From Bacteroidales bacterium (GTDB lineage Bacteria; Bacteroidota; Bacteroidia; Bacteroidales; VadinHA17): a DNA stretch of 60,633 nucleotides. The notes under the pieces are model-generated. The model saw nothing but the letters and a program-made list of their open reading frames with translations, ran no database searches and had not been told where the DNA came from. Location of the stretch: positions 1 to 60,633 of the forward strand of contig JALONR010000035.1 of assembly GCA_025454815.1 (NCBI GenBank), in the 5' to 3' direction. Made by a program: the position numbers and the translations under genes. Shown here one piece after another: positions 27,965 through 35,644 of the stretch (the stretch's first letter is position 1; each line of letters starts with the position of its first letter).

Positions 27965-28741
27965 TCAGTTTGTGGCAGCCAACCTTCTTGCTGTAATGTC
28001 AAACAACCACCCGATTGTTCTTTTTACAGGATTCAGTCTGACCGGGTAGTAATAATCGTTATCAAACCATCCCAGGTCTCTGAAGTGCCGGTAATCCTTG
28101 AAATCTTCTGACAGTACGGCTTTCAGGCTTGTCCGGCTCATCCTGAAGAGCATCAGTTTCAGCAATGATGGGCTGGGGAACTCATGCCTTACAAGCTGCC
28201 TGTAGAACAGGGTGCTCTGCTTTTCAATTGCCTTTTCAGTCTTAACCTGCTCTGATCCGGGTACCGGCTCCCTCGTATTGATCACAAAGCCCTTTACCAC
28301 GTTGAATCCCATTCCGCTGCCCACGAAATCAAGATATTTGACGATTTTCTTTCCCCCGTAGACGCCCTGGGCCACAATACCGGTAAAGGTTTTTCCAAAA
28401 TATTCGGGACGGTGAAAAACATAACCGAACCTGTCAAGGAAAACCTTCATCAATCCGGATACCTGGAAGGAGTAGTTGGGAGTAGCGAACACCACCCCGT
28501 CAGACTGACGTATCTTCTCCATAAGGATATCCCTGTCGTCTTTCAGGGGGCAGAGCTCCTCGCCTCTGTCAAGACACAGCTTGCAGCCCCTGCAGGTTTT
28601 CAGGTTGTAATCGTTCAATGCGATTATCTCATAACTGACATTACCTTTTTTCTGAAGGATCTCCAGGAACCGCTCCGTAGCCTTGTAAGTATGTTTCTTT
28701 CTTGCGCTCCCCACAAATGCTGTTACTTTCATCTCATTCAT
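27965..28741 (-). CDS. Flavodoxin-fold FMN reductase
   Basis: 258 residues. NADPH-dependent FMN reductase/iron-sulfur flavoprotein type: VGSARKKHTYKATERFLEIL at the start, a Cys cluster CRGCKLCLDRGEELC near residues 50-65, then VVFATPNYSFQVSGLMKVFLDRFG. The Cys spacing resembles that of iron-sulfur flavoproteins, so a cluster may be bound. The long C-terminal tail (about 200-258) is extra. It is the first gene behind the palindrome at 28791 and follows the Crp/Fnr gene. Confidence 0.87.
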   Translation of the reverse strand: MNEMKVTAFVGSARKKHTYKATERFLEILQKKGNVSYEIIALNDYNLKTCRGCKLCLDRGEELCPLKDDRDILMEKIRQSDGVVFATPNYSFQVSGLMKVFLDRFGYVFHRPEYFGKTFTGIVAQGVYGGKKIVKYLDFVGSGMGFNVVKGFVINTREPVPGSEQVKTEKAIEKQSTLFYRQLVRHEFPSPSLLKLMLFRMSRTSLKAVLSEDFKDYRHFRDLGWFDNDYYYPVRLNPVKRTIGWLFDITARRLAATN

Positions 28742-28760
28742 TTTGAAGTTCTTGATGAAG

Positions 28761-28768
28761 CAAAATTA
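28761..28768 (-). promoter_or_regulatory. -7 element in front of the flavodoxin-like gene
   Basis: TAATTTTG on the minus strand matches TAnnTTTG. No -33 TTG at the right spacing, which suits a promoter needing an activator. It lies 20 nt before the ATG at 28741. Confidence 0.5.
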
Positions 28769-28790
28769 CGCCCTCCTTCCGGGAGCATTG

Positions 28791-28806
28791 TTTGACAAAA
28801 GTCAAA
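28791..28806. promoter_or_regulatory. FNR-like palindromic operator TTTGAC-N4-GTCAAA
   Basis: TTTGAC AAAA GTCAAA is a perfect 6+6 palindrome with a 4-nt gap, the layout of FNR/CRP sites (FNR: TTGAT-N4-ATCAA). Its centre (28798.5) is about 41 nt upstream of the start point predicted from the -7 box at 28761-28768, the class II activator position. It lies between the Crp/Fnr gene and the flavodoxin-like gene. Confidence 0.6.
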
Positions 28807-28815
28807 AAAGAAATT

Positions 28816-29379
28816 TCAGATTGATTTTCTTATCCTGCTCAGGGTGGCGATATCGATGCCAAGATAGGAGGCAATATGCTTGAGCGCCACCCTCTGAAGG
28901 ATGTCAGGCTGCTTCTTCATGAAGAGCTGGTACCGTTCTGAAGCCGTGAGCGTCTGGAGTTGGATGGTGCGGTTCATGAGGGCATTGTATTTGAATTCAT
29001 CCACATCTTTGGCAATCTGCTGCCAGGCTGGTACCACCTCCATTAATTCATTCATCCGCTCATAGGTGATCACATCGACCTCACAATCCTCCATCGTGAT
29101 GATATATTCCCATGAGGGTACCTGGTCATTGAAGCTCTTCATCGATATCACCACGGACCCTTCCTTGAAAAACTGGGTGGTGATGTCGCTGGCGTTGTCA
29201 TCATAGATGAATGACCGCATCAATCCGGACCTGAGGTATGCAAGACGTGTTGATACCTGCCCCTTCTCGAGAAAAAGAGTTCTGGCAGGCAGGATCTCCG
29301 GAACAAAGCGCCTGACTGTCTCGTTCCAGTCCTTCTCTGTGAATCCGTAATGTTCTGTTAATCTGTTCCTGAAGTCCAT
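28816..29379 (-). CDS. Crp/Fnr-family transcription regulator
   Basis: 187 residues. N-terminal cupin-like cNMP-binding fold (LPARTLFLEKGQVSTRLAYLR; FKEGSVVISMKSF), dimer helix and C-terminal HTH with the recognition part YLGIDIATLSRIRKSI. The SR pair in TLSRIRK resembles the FNR recognition helix. No Cys cluster for an iron-sulfur centre is seen, so the signal is unknown. It is upstream of the flavodoxin/NmrA/acyltransferase genes and probably acts at 28791. Confidence 0.9.
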   Translation of the reverse strand: MDFRNRLTEHYGFTEKDWNETVRRFVPEILPARTLFLEKGQVSTRLAYLRSGLMRSFIYDDNASDITTQFFKEGSVVISMKSFNDQVPSWEYIITMEDCEVDVITYERMNELMEVVPAWQQIAKDVDEFKYNALMNRTIQLQTLTASERYQLFMKKQPDILQRVALKHIASYLGIDIATLSRIRKSI

Positions 29380-29385
29380 TTATAA

Positions 29386-29416
29386 CAAATATACGGTCGC
29401 TGCCGGTTAAATCAAA
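29386..29416 (-). promoter_or_regulatory. Promoter of the Crp/Fnr gene, nearly leaderless
   Basis: Minus-strand -33 TTTG (29416-29413), 19 nt, then -7 TATATTTG (29393-29386). The predicted start point falls within a few nt of the ATG at 29379, so the mRNA would be almost leaderless. A second TAnnTTTG (TACCTTTG, 29426-29419) without -33 box would give a 34-nt leader. Confidence 0.45.
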
Positions 29417-29574
29417 ATCAAAGGTATCCATGGTCCTTGCATGAAGTCGCAGGAAGGAGGATTGTAATTTGGCCTGTTTTTATCAGCCGGTTTCTTCGGG
29501 TAAGCAGGACAGGCTGGTGCGGTAGCAATGCCTGTCTGTGTTCCTGCCAGGATAAGCGGAACACACATACAGTA

Positions 29575-30752
29575 TCAGACCTTTTCCAGGACAATTGATA
29601 TCCCCTGGCCGACACCGATGCACATTGTACAAAGGGCTCTTTTTGCCGGTGACCGCTTCAACTGATAAAAGGCGGTAGTTACAAGCCTTGCACCGGTCAT
29701 GCCCAGCGGATGGCCGAGGGCTATGGCGCCTCCAAGCGGGTTGACCCTCGGGTAATGCAGCTCCAGCCCGAGTTCGCGCATGCACCCCAGCGCTCTATGA
29801 TGTCCATATCGTCCAGTGTTAGTCCCAGCCGGCCAAGCAGCTTCCTTGTGGCCGGAACAGGCCCTATACCCATAATCCGGGGAGGTACACCGGCTGTCTG
29901 CATCCCGAGTATCCTTGCCACGGGCTTAAGATTGAATTTATTGACGGCATCTTCCGAGGCAATTATCATGGCGGCTGCTCCGTCATTGATGCCCGACGAG
30001 TTCCCGGCGGTGATGGTGCCGGTCTCGCTGACCACGGGCTTAAGTGAAGAGAGTTTTTCCAGGGAGGTCAGTCTCGGATGCTCGTCCGTATCCACGGTGA
30101 CGCTTTCGCCCTTTGACCTGGTGATGGTCACAGGTACTATCTCCTCTGCGAAAAAGCCCTTTGCCTGAGCGGCGGCTGCCTTCTCCTGGCTTAGCAGCGC
30201 AAACCTGTCCTGTTCCTCGCGGCTTATTTTGTATTCTGATGCAATATTTTCAGCAGTCTCAATCATTGAATCAGTGCCGAACCTCTTTTTGAATTCCTTG
30301 TTGACAAACCGCCATCCGATGGTTGTGTCATACATCTCCGCCGACCTTGAAAAGGGTTCCGTTGCTTTTCCCATAACGAACGGGGCACGCGACATGCTCT
30401 CTACGCCTCCGGCTATGATCAGGTCTGCTTCACCTGCCATGATTGCCCTGGCAGCAGTGCCCACGGCATCCATCCCCGAACCGCAGAGACGGTTTACCGT
30501 AACCCCTGACACTGACTCCGGATACCCTGCCAGCAGGAGAGCCATCCTCGCTACATTCCTGTTGTCTTCTCCGGCCTGGTTCGCACAGCCTATGATGACA
30601 TCATCCGTTTCAGCACGGTTTATCCCCGGGTTCCTTTCCATCAGGGTCTTCAGCGGTATAGCCGCCAGGTCATCGGCTCTCACCTGGGAGAGGGCACCCC
30701 CGTATCTCCCTACGGGCGTTCTTATCGCATCGCATAGATAGACTTCGCGCAT
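29575..30752 (-). pseudogene. Acetyl-CoA acyltransferase (thiolase) with a 25-bp deletion
   Basis: Beta-ketoacyl-CoA thiolase type. The 5' part runs in one frame from 30752 to 29793 with the nucleophile region TVNRLCGSGMDAVG; it then shifts. The other frame continues ALGCMRELGL with the catalytic His in GGAIALGHPLGMTGARL and the second Cys in CIGVGQGIS, ending at 29575. At the junction (about 29791-29796), DDMDIIE is followed directly by ALGC, whereas thiolases have LNEAFAxQ between. About 25 bp are missing, taking the NEAF active-site motif and the frame. It closes the aminomutase operon. A sequencing error cannot explain a whole lost motif easily, but an assembly error could. Confidence 0.85.
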
Positions 30753-30836
30753 GATGTTGTTTTTGATGATTGTTATTCCTTTTGCAGGTAATTCTTTTTT
30801 TCTCTGGGCCCTGTTGCCGGTTATTATTGTGGCCTG

Positions 30837-32171
30837 TCAGTCCTTTTGCACGCTTTCAATTTTCGGCTTCAGTGCCTTAAACGCCCGCAGCAACCCGTCA
30901 GACAACCTGTCGGTCTCCTTCTGCGTCAGGGCCGTTGAAAACATACATGAGAAAGTGTTGATCATCAGTATTTTTTCTGTAAAATACATATAATCAAGGA
31001 GATCATTGATGACCGCAACAGCCTCTTTTGTCTGGTAGGCCTCACGGTATGACCGTGGAGGAGCAGGGGTGAGGTGAAAGCGGAACATCGAGCCGGCACC
31101 GGTAACTGAGACAGGAACATCGGCAAGCCTGATGACTTCCTTAACCTGGCTGACTGTCCTGTCGGTAAGGGCATTCAGTTTTAATACAGCCTCCCGGTCA
31201 AACAGGTTCATTGCCACATAACCGGCTGTCATTGTCACCGGGTTGGCCGAGAAGGTGCCCGAATGGGGAAACCTCAGGTTGGGCTCACGGGGATCGAGAA
31301 CCTTCATGACATCTGACCTTCCGGCGATAGCTCCGACGGGGAACCCTCCACCGATGATCTTGCCAAGGGCGGTAATATCAGGTTTTACCGTGTAGTTCTC
31401 CTGTGCCCCGCCGTAATTCACCCTGAAAGTGACAACCTCGTCGAATACCAGCAAGGCACCGTTTCTGCGGGTCCAGTCGTAAAGAGCCTCAATATATTCC
31501 TTTCTACCGGGGATGAGACCCACACGGTGTGGTACAGGGTCAATCAGCACACAGGCAATCTGGCCGGCATGCCTGTCGAGTATGGCAATGGTCCTTTCAA
31601 TATCATTGAACGGGAAGATGACCACATCATCCAGTACCCCCTTCGGGGTTCCATACACCAGCGGGACACTGGCAGGATTGTCAATGTCTCCCCAGCTGGA
31701 CGGGTTTGCCGTCTGGCTGACCTCCGCAAAATCATAGGTTCCGTGATATGTCCCTTCGGCCTTTGCTATCTTCGGGCGTCCGGTAAAGGCTCTCGATGCC
31801 TTTATCATTGCCATTACTGCTTCAGTGCCTGAGTTGACGAACCTTATTTTTTCAAAACCCCTGACCCTTTCACTTAGGAGCCGGGCAAAAGCAACCTCAA
31901 TCTCAGAGGCAAGCGTATATGCCGTCCCTTTCTGAATCTGCCTGGTGACGGCATCAACAATTGCCGGATGTGCATGCCCGTGAATGAGTGCGGCCATGTT
32001 ATTGGCAAAATCTATCCTCTGTGTGCCGTCAATATCGGTTATGTAGCATCCCGAGGCCTTATCTGCATAGTGGGGAAAGGGTTTGCGAAAAACCGTATTC
32101 CTGCTGACCCCGCCAGGTATCACCTCGCATGCCTGCCTGTAAATCTCCTCGCTCTTACTTTTTTCTGACAT
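30837..32171 (-). CDS. GSAM-like class III aminotransferase
   Basis: 444 residues. PLP fold type I of the glutamate-1-semialdehyde aminomutase group: GTQRIDFANNMAALIHGHAHP, VNSGTEAVMAMIKASRAFTG, KAEGTYHGTYDF, LLVFDEVVTFR, and PLP Lys in ITALGKIIGGGFPVGA. The start at 32171 (MSEKSKSEE) lies 10 nt after the CoA-transferase B stop; the upstream extension would overlap that gene. No hemA-type genes are near, so heme synthesis is unlikely. GSAM-like enzymes include transaminases for beta-amino acids, which fits the aminomutase gene in the same operon; the substrate is inferred. Confidence 0.9.
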   Translation of the reverse strand: MSEKSKSEEIYRQACEVIPGGVSRNTVFRKPFPHYADKASGCYITDIDGTQRIDFANNMAALIHGHAHPAIVDAVTRQIQKGTAYTLASEIEVAFARLLSERVRGFEKIRFVNSGTEAVMAMIKASRAFTGRPKIAKAEGTYHGTYDFAEVSQTANPSSWGDIDNPASVPLVYGTPKGVLDDVVIFPFNDIERTIAILDRHAGQIACVLIDPVPHRVGLIPGRKEYIEALYDWTRRNGALLVFDEVVTFRVNYGGAQENYTVKPDITALGKIIGGGFPVGAIAGRSDVMKVLDPREPNLRFPHSGTFSANPVTMTAGYVAMNLFDREAVLKLNALTDRTVSQVKEVIRLADVPVSVTGAGSMFRFHLTPAPPRSYREAYQTKEAVAVINDLLDYMYFTEKILMINTFSCMFSTALTQKETDRLSDGLLRAFKALKPKIESVQKD

Positions 32172-32181
32172 AACGCCTGTT

Positions 32182-32838
32182 TTATTGTTTAAGGAGCAGA
32201 GGGGCTCCTGTATTCTGCTGCAGAAACTCAAATGTTATTCCCGGTGCAAGTTCCTTTACCACAAGACCATCCTCCGTGACGTCAATGACCGCATAGTTTG
32301 TGTAGATCTTGTTGACCACCTTCTTCCCGGTAAGCGGATAGGTACATTGCCTGACGATTTTCGGTTCACCTGACTTGGTGCAGTGCTGGGTGATAACATA
32401 AATAGTCTTTACCCCTGCAACCAGGTCCATTGCGCCGCCAACTGCCGGGACATCGTTCGGGTCACCGGTAGACCAGTTGGCTATGTCACCTTCTTCAGAA
32501 ACCTGGTATGCCCCGAGAACACATATGTCAATATGCCCGCCGCGGATCATCGCAAAGCTGTCAGCATGATGAAAATATGATGCACCGGGAATTGCTGTGA
32601 CATACTTCTTACCCGCATTGACCAGCTCATAGTCTTCGGATCCCTTTTCAGTCACCTTGCCCATACCCAGCAATCCGTTTTCAGTATGATAAATGACCTC
32701 ACGCCCTTCCGGGATGTAATCTGCCACCAGTTCAGGAATGCCTATCCCCAGGTTGACGTATGCTCCGTCGTGTATGTCCTGCGCTGCTTTCTGAGCCATC
32801 TCGTTGATGCTCCATCCTGAGTTTTCCTTCAGTTCCAC
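32182..32838 (-). CDS. 3-oxoacid CoA-transferase subunit B
   Basis: 218 residues. Family I CoA-transferase beta subunit (AtoA/ScoB type) with LGIGIPELVADY and the catalytic Glu in HTENGLLGMG. It moves CoA from an acyl-CoA donor to a beta-keto acid by way of a glutamyl-CoA thioester. Its start overlaps the end of subunit A by 10 nt, so the subunits are made together. The aminotransferase gene follows at 10 nt. Confidence 0.93.
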   Translation of the reverse strand: MELKENSGWSINEMAQKAAQDIHDGAYVNLGIGIPELVADYIPEGREVIYHTENGLLGMGKVTEKGSEDYELVNAGKKYVTAIPGASYFHHADSFAMIRGGHIDICVLGAYQVSEEGDIANWSTGDPNDVPAVGGAMDLVAGVKTIYVITQHCTKSGEPKIVRQCTYPLTGKKVVNKIYTNYAVIDVTEDGLVVKELAPGITFEFLQQNTGAPLLLKQ

Positions 32839-33545
32839 GGATACCTCCTTTTTTCGGCAACAAGTATTGATTCATCTGCAGGTTTGCTTACCTCAACAAC
32901 CCTTTTCACGAATATCCCTGGCGTAATGACACACTCAGGATCTATCTGCCCCACTTCAACTATTTTCCTGGCCTGGACAATGGTTGTTTCGGCCGCCGTG
33001 CACATTACCGGGCCGAAATTCCTGGCTGTCTTGTTATAAACCAGGTTGCCATACTTGTCGGCAGCGTGACATTTTACCAGGGCAAAGTCTGCCTTCAGCG
33101 CATGCTCCAGGACATAGGTTTTACCGTTAAATACCCTCGTCTCTTTGCCCTCAGCCAGAGGGGTATTTACCGATGCAGGTGTGTAAAAGGCAGGAATACC
33201 TGCCCCGCCGGCCCTGATCCTCTCTGCAAGGGTCCCCTGTGGAACCAGCTCAAGCTCTATCTCCCCCCTGCGGTACAGCTCCGGGAAAACCACCGAGATC
33301 GCTGTCCTCGGAAAAGAACATATTATTTTCTTCACCTGCCTGTTCTCAATCAGAGCCGCCAGTCCTACGTTGCCGCTCCCGGCGTTGTTGCTGACTATGG
33401 TCAGGTTCCGGGAGCCCAGATCTATCAGGGCGTGAATCAGTTCAACAGGACTCCCTGCTTCTCCGAAACCCCCTATATGGATCGTGGCCCCGTCAAAAAT
33501 ATCCGCAACAGCCTCACTGACTGTGCTGACAACTTTGTTTATCAT
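32829..33545 (-). CDS. 3-oxoacid CoA-transferase subunit A
   Basis: 238 residues. Family I alpha subunit (AtoD/ScoA type): IHIGGFGEAGSPVELIHAL near the start, SNNAGSGNVGLAALIENRQV, and later VKCHAADKYGNLVYNKTARN. It pairs with the next gene. It begins 5 nt after the aminomutase stop and overlaps subunit B, in a tight operon. A possible donor is succinyl-CoA or acetyl-CoA; the sequence does not say. Confidence 0.93.
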   Translation of the reverse strand: MINKVVSTVSEAVADIFDGATIHIGGFGEAGSPVELIHALIDLGSRNLTIVSNNAGSGNVGLAALIENRQVKKIICSFPRTAISVVFPELYRRGEIELELVPQGTLAERIRAGGAGIPAFYTPASVNTPLAEGKETRVFNGKTYVLEHALKADFALVKCHAADKYGNLVYNKTARNFGPVMCTAAETTIVQARKIVEVGQIDPECVITPGIFVKRVVEVSKPADESILVAEKRRYPWN

Positions 33546-33550
33546 GACCG

Positions 33551-35101
33551 TTATGATTTATTCATTTCCCTTACCAGCGACTCTTCAAGCCTCCTTTCAA
33601 TTTCAACCAGCTCATCCTCATAGAAGTGCTTCTTTCCCTCGTATGGTTTGAGTTTTTCAATGGTGTTTTCCTCCTCGTCATACCTGGCAAAAAAGACCCT
33701 GTCCATCCAGTCCATGTTCCGGCCTTCGTTGAATTTGAGGGCAAATACCTTCTCTCCATGTATTTCCGCAGTACCCAGCAATGAAATCTTCCCTGAAGAT
33801 GAAGTCATGGTGATATAGCGTGACGGCCTGTTAATTGAGGCCAGTTCCTTATAGATTTTGTTGAATATCTTTGAGATATCTGCAAGGGGAGCGGTGAAAT
33901 AGTGATGCTCACCCGTCGGCCGGGCACAGTACATCGAGTGGAATCCGATGCCCAGCATACCCAGGATGTTCCCCAGGTCAATCCAGTTCTGTGCTGATTT
34001 ATCAATATCCACTTTGCCCTTCTCATCCTTGAAGAGGCTTATATGATTCATTATCGGGCTCTGGCTCTTGATGGTTATCCCATAGTTTTTCAGCCTGCGG
34101 ATAGCGGCAATCGTTCCGGGATTCAGCACATCACGAGGGGTGGAGAGATGTGCCACCCATACTACCTGTATTCCGCTGTCAATGACTTTTTTCCACAGCT
34201 CCAGGATCTTTTTGAACTTATTGGTCAGGAGAAGCCCCGGATGGAAGGTTATGGCCCTGGAACCAAAGCGGACCGTTTTGATGTGCATCAGGTCAGGGTC
34301 TTCCATCAGCGGGTTGACATACTCAGCCAGCCGGTCATAGGTTATGAAACCACCGTCACCCCCGGTAATCAGGATATCAGTGATCTCTTTGTGTTTTTTC
34401 AGGTAATCATGCACCTGGCTTACCTCATGCTGTACGAACATGTCTTCATCGCCACGGACCTGGGCATGGCGGAAGCAATATGTACAGAATGCAAAACAAT
34501 TCTGGGTGGTCTGGTCAAAGATCAGCTTCACGGGCGGATATTTATGCTGGCATCCCTGAAGGATCTCCAGGTGACCTTCATCATTGACAAACCACGGCTT
34601 GTTCAGCTTCTGTTTGCCATCGTGCGGATTGGTTTTTTTCTGGTATTCTTCCACCACCCTTGCCCTCTCCTCATCAGTTGCGGCGGCTGTATATTTCTTT
34701 ACCTCATCGGGATGGATCATTCCGGGTTGCGGGAAGATAAGGTGATACATCGTATCATTTTCATAACTGTCCCATTTGATGGAGTTAAGCGTATGTTTGG
34801 TAGCCAGGAACCTGTAAACCTCGATAAAGAACTCACGCTCCTTTAAATGCCCGATGTCGATCCCGTTTTTTTTCAGAATGCTGACTATCTCCCTGAATCC
34901 ATTGAGGCCTGAGTAAAAGGTTTTATCAGTGAAGTATGCTTCATCGGTTCTGAAGAAGTTAGAATGCTGGGGATAACAGGCATGGAGTCTCTTAAGGAGT
35001 TTGATCGGAAGCAGGTTCTCATTTTCGATGATTGAGATTGACTCATCCGAGCACTGATAACGCTTATATGTGCTTTTTAAATCAAATGTTTCTGTCATCA
35101 T
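33551..35101 (-). CDS. KamA-family radical SAM aminomutase, substrate not lysine
   Basis: 516 residues. The radical SAM motif CxxxCxxC is CFAFCTYC at residues 202-209, then RHAQVRG; GGDGGFITYDR follows, and the PLP Lys is in TSSSGKISLLG (K438). The fold matches lysine/glutamate 2,3-aminomutases, with an N-terminus about 80 residues longer than the clostridial enzyme. In lysine 2,3-aminomutase, Asp residues before LSLGIGHF and before APGGGGK hold the substrate amine; the matching sites here read CARPTG (Ala/Arg) and ITMTSSSGK (Thr). The start at 35101 (MMTETF) follows an A/C-rich leader; a frame extending to 35281 looks non-coding. First gene of the CoA-transferase operon. Confidence 0.88.
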   Translation of the reverse strand: MMTETFDLKSTYKRYQCSDESISIIENENLLPIKLLKRLHACYPQHSNFFRTDEAYFTDKTFYSGLNGFREIVSILKKNGIDIGHLKEREFFIEVYRFLATKHTLNSIKWDSYENDTMYHLIFPQPGMIHPDEVKKYTAAATDEERARVVEEYQKKTNPHDGKQKLNKPWFVNDEGHLEILQGCQHKYPPVKLIFDQTTQNCFAFCTYCFRHAQVRGDEDMFVQHEVSQVHDYLKKHKEITDILITGGDGGFITYDRLAEYVNPLMEDPDLMHIKTVRFGSRAITFHPGLLLTNKFKKILELWKKVIDSGIQVVWVAHLSTPRDVLNPGTIAAIRRLKNYGITIKSQSPIMNHISLFKDEKGKVDIDKSAQNWIDLGNILGMLGIGFHSMYCARPTGEHHYFTAPLADISKIFNKIYKELASINRPSRYITMTSSSGKISLLGTAEIHGEKVFALKFNEGRNMDWMDRVFFARYDEEENTIEKLKPYEGKKHFYEDELVEIERRLEESLVREMNKS

Positions 35102-35644
35102 ATTGTTTGGTTTGGTTTTTTTGATTTGAGTTTTTGGTGTTTTTGCCTGGCTCTTTATGGAAATCAGCCTGTTCCGAAGCTGTCTTGCCGGGCTGACGGT
35201 AGCTGAAGGGTCTTCATGCATCATCAGGTCCGAAGGCTGGTTTGAACTTAAGGAGTTATATAAGATCTTCCACGGTATCACTTAAAGCCTGGAAGGTCAG
35301 GTCGTGATCAACATGCTTCCGCCCCGGAAGACTGGTGGTCTGAGATATGGTATTCTGATACTTTTTCATTCCCGGGTGTAAAAATAAAAGATTTACTTAT
35401 CCAAAAAAAGGTAATTCAGACGGCCGGTGTCAATTTTTTTCTACGGCTGCCGGGCAGGCTTAATGTTAATATCAATCGGACCTGGATACAGGAAAGGGGC
35501 AGCCTCACGGTACGAACCTGTACCGGCAGGCATCGGCATAATTCCTTCAGGGTGACATCCTGAGGAGCCCTAAACACAGTACGGAACGTTCAAAACCGGG
35601 AAATATGATAGTAGGCCTGCTCAAAGAATTTTAACATTAAAATC
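35102..35644. other. Intergenic region with leader and hairpins
   Basis: 543 nt with no gene. The part next to 35101 is an A/C-rich, unstructured leader on the minus strand. Around 35406-35430 a minus-strand TTG and TACCTTTT, 17 nt apart, form a weak promoter candidate for the aminomutase operon. Two hairpins occur at 35508-35565. I see no relic of a protein. Confidence 0.5.
35508..35565 (-). terminator. Tandem hairpins downstream of the gluzincin-like gene
   Basis: CGGTAC (35508-35513)/GTACCG (35520-35525), 6 bp with a 6-nt loop, and CTTCAGG (35545-35551)/CCTGAGG (35559-35565), 7 pairs including one G-U, with a 7-nt loop. Both follow the stop of the gene at 35645 on the minus strand and may end its mRNA. 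Confidence 0.4.

Noticed and set aside
32172..32231. Upstream start for the GSAM-like aminotransferase
   Set aside because: It overlaps the CoA-transferase B gene and has no family-like residues before MSEK.
34043..34846. Plus-strand 267-codon open frame
   Set aside because: Antisense to the KamA-like gene, which has its radical SAM motif here.
35102..35281. 60-codon N-terminal extension of the KamA-like protein
   Set aside because: Low-complexity Lys/Thr/Gln text from an A/C-rich leader; family proteins start near MMTET.
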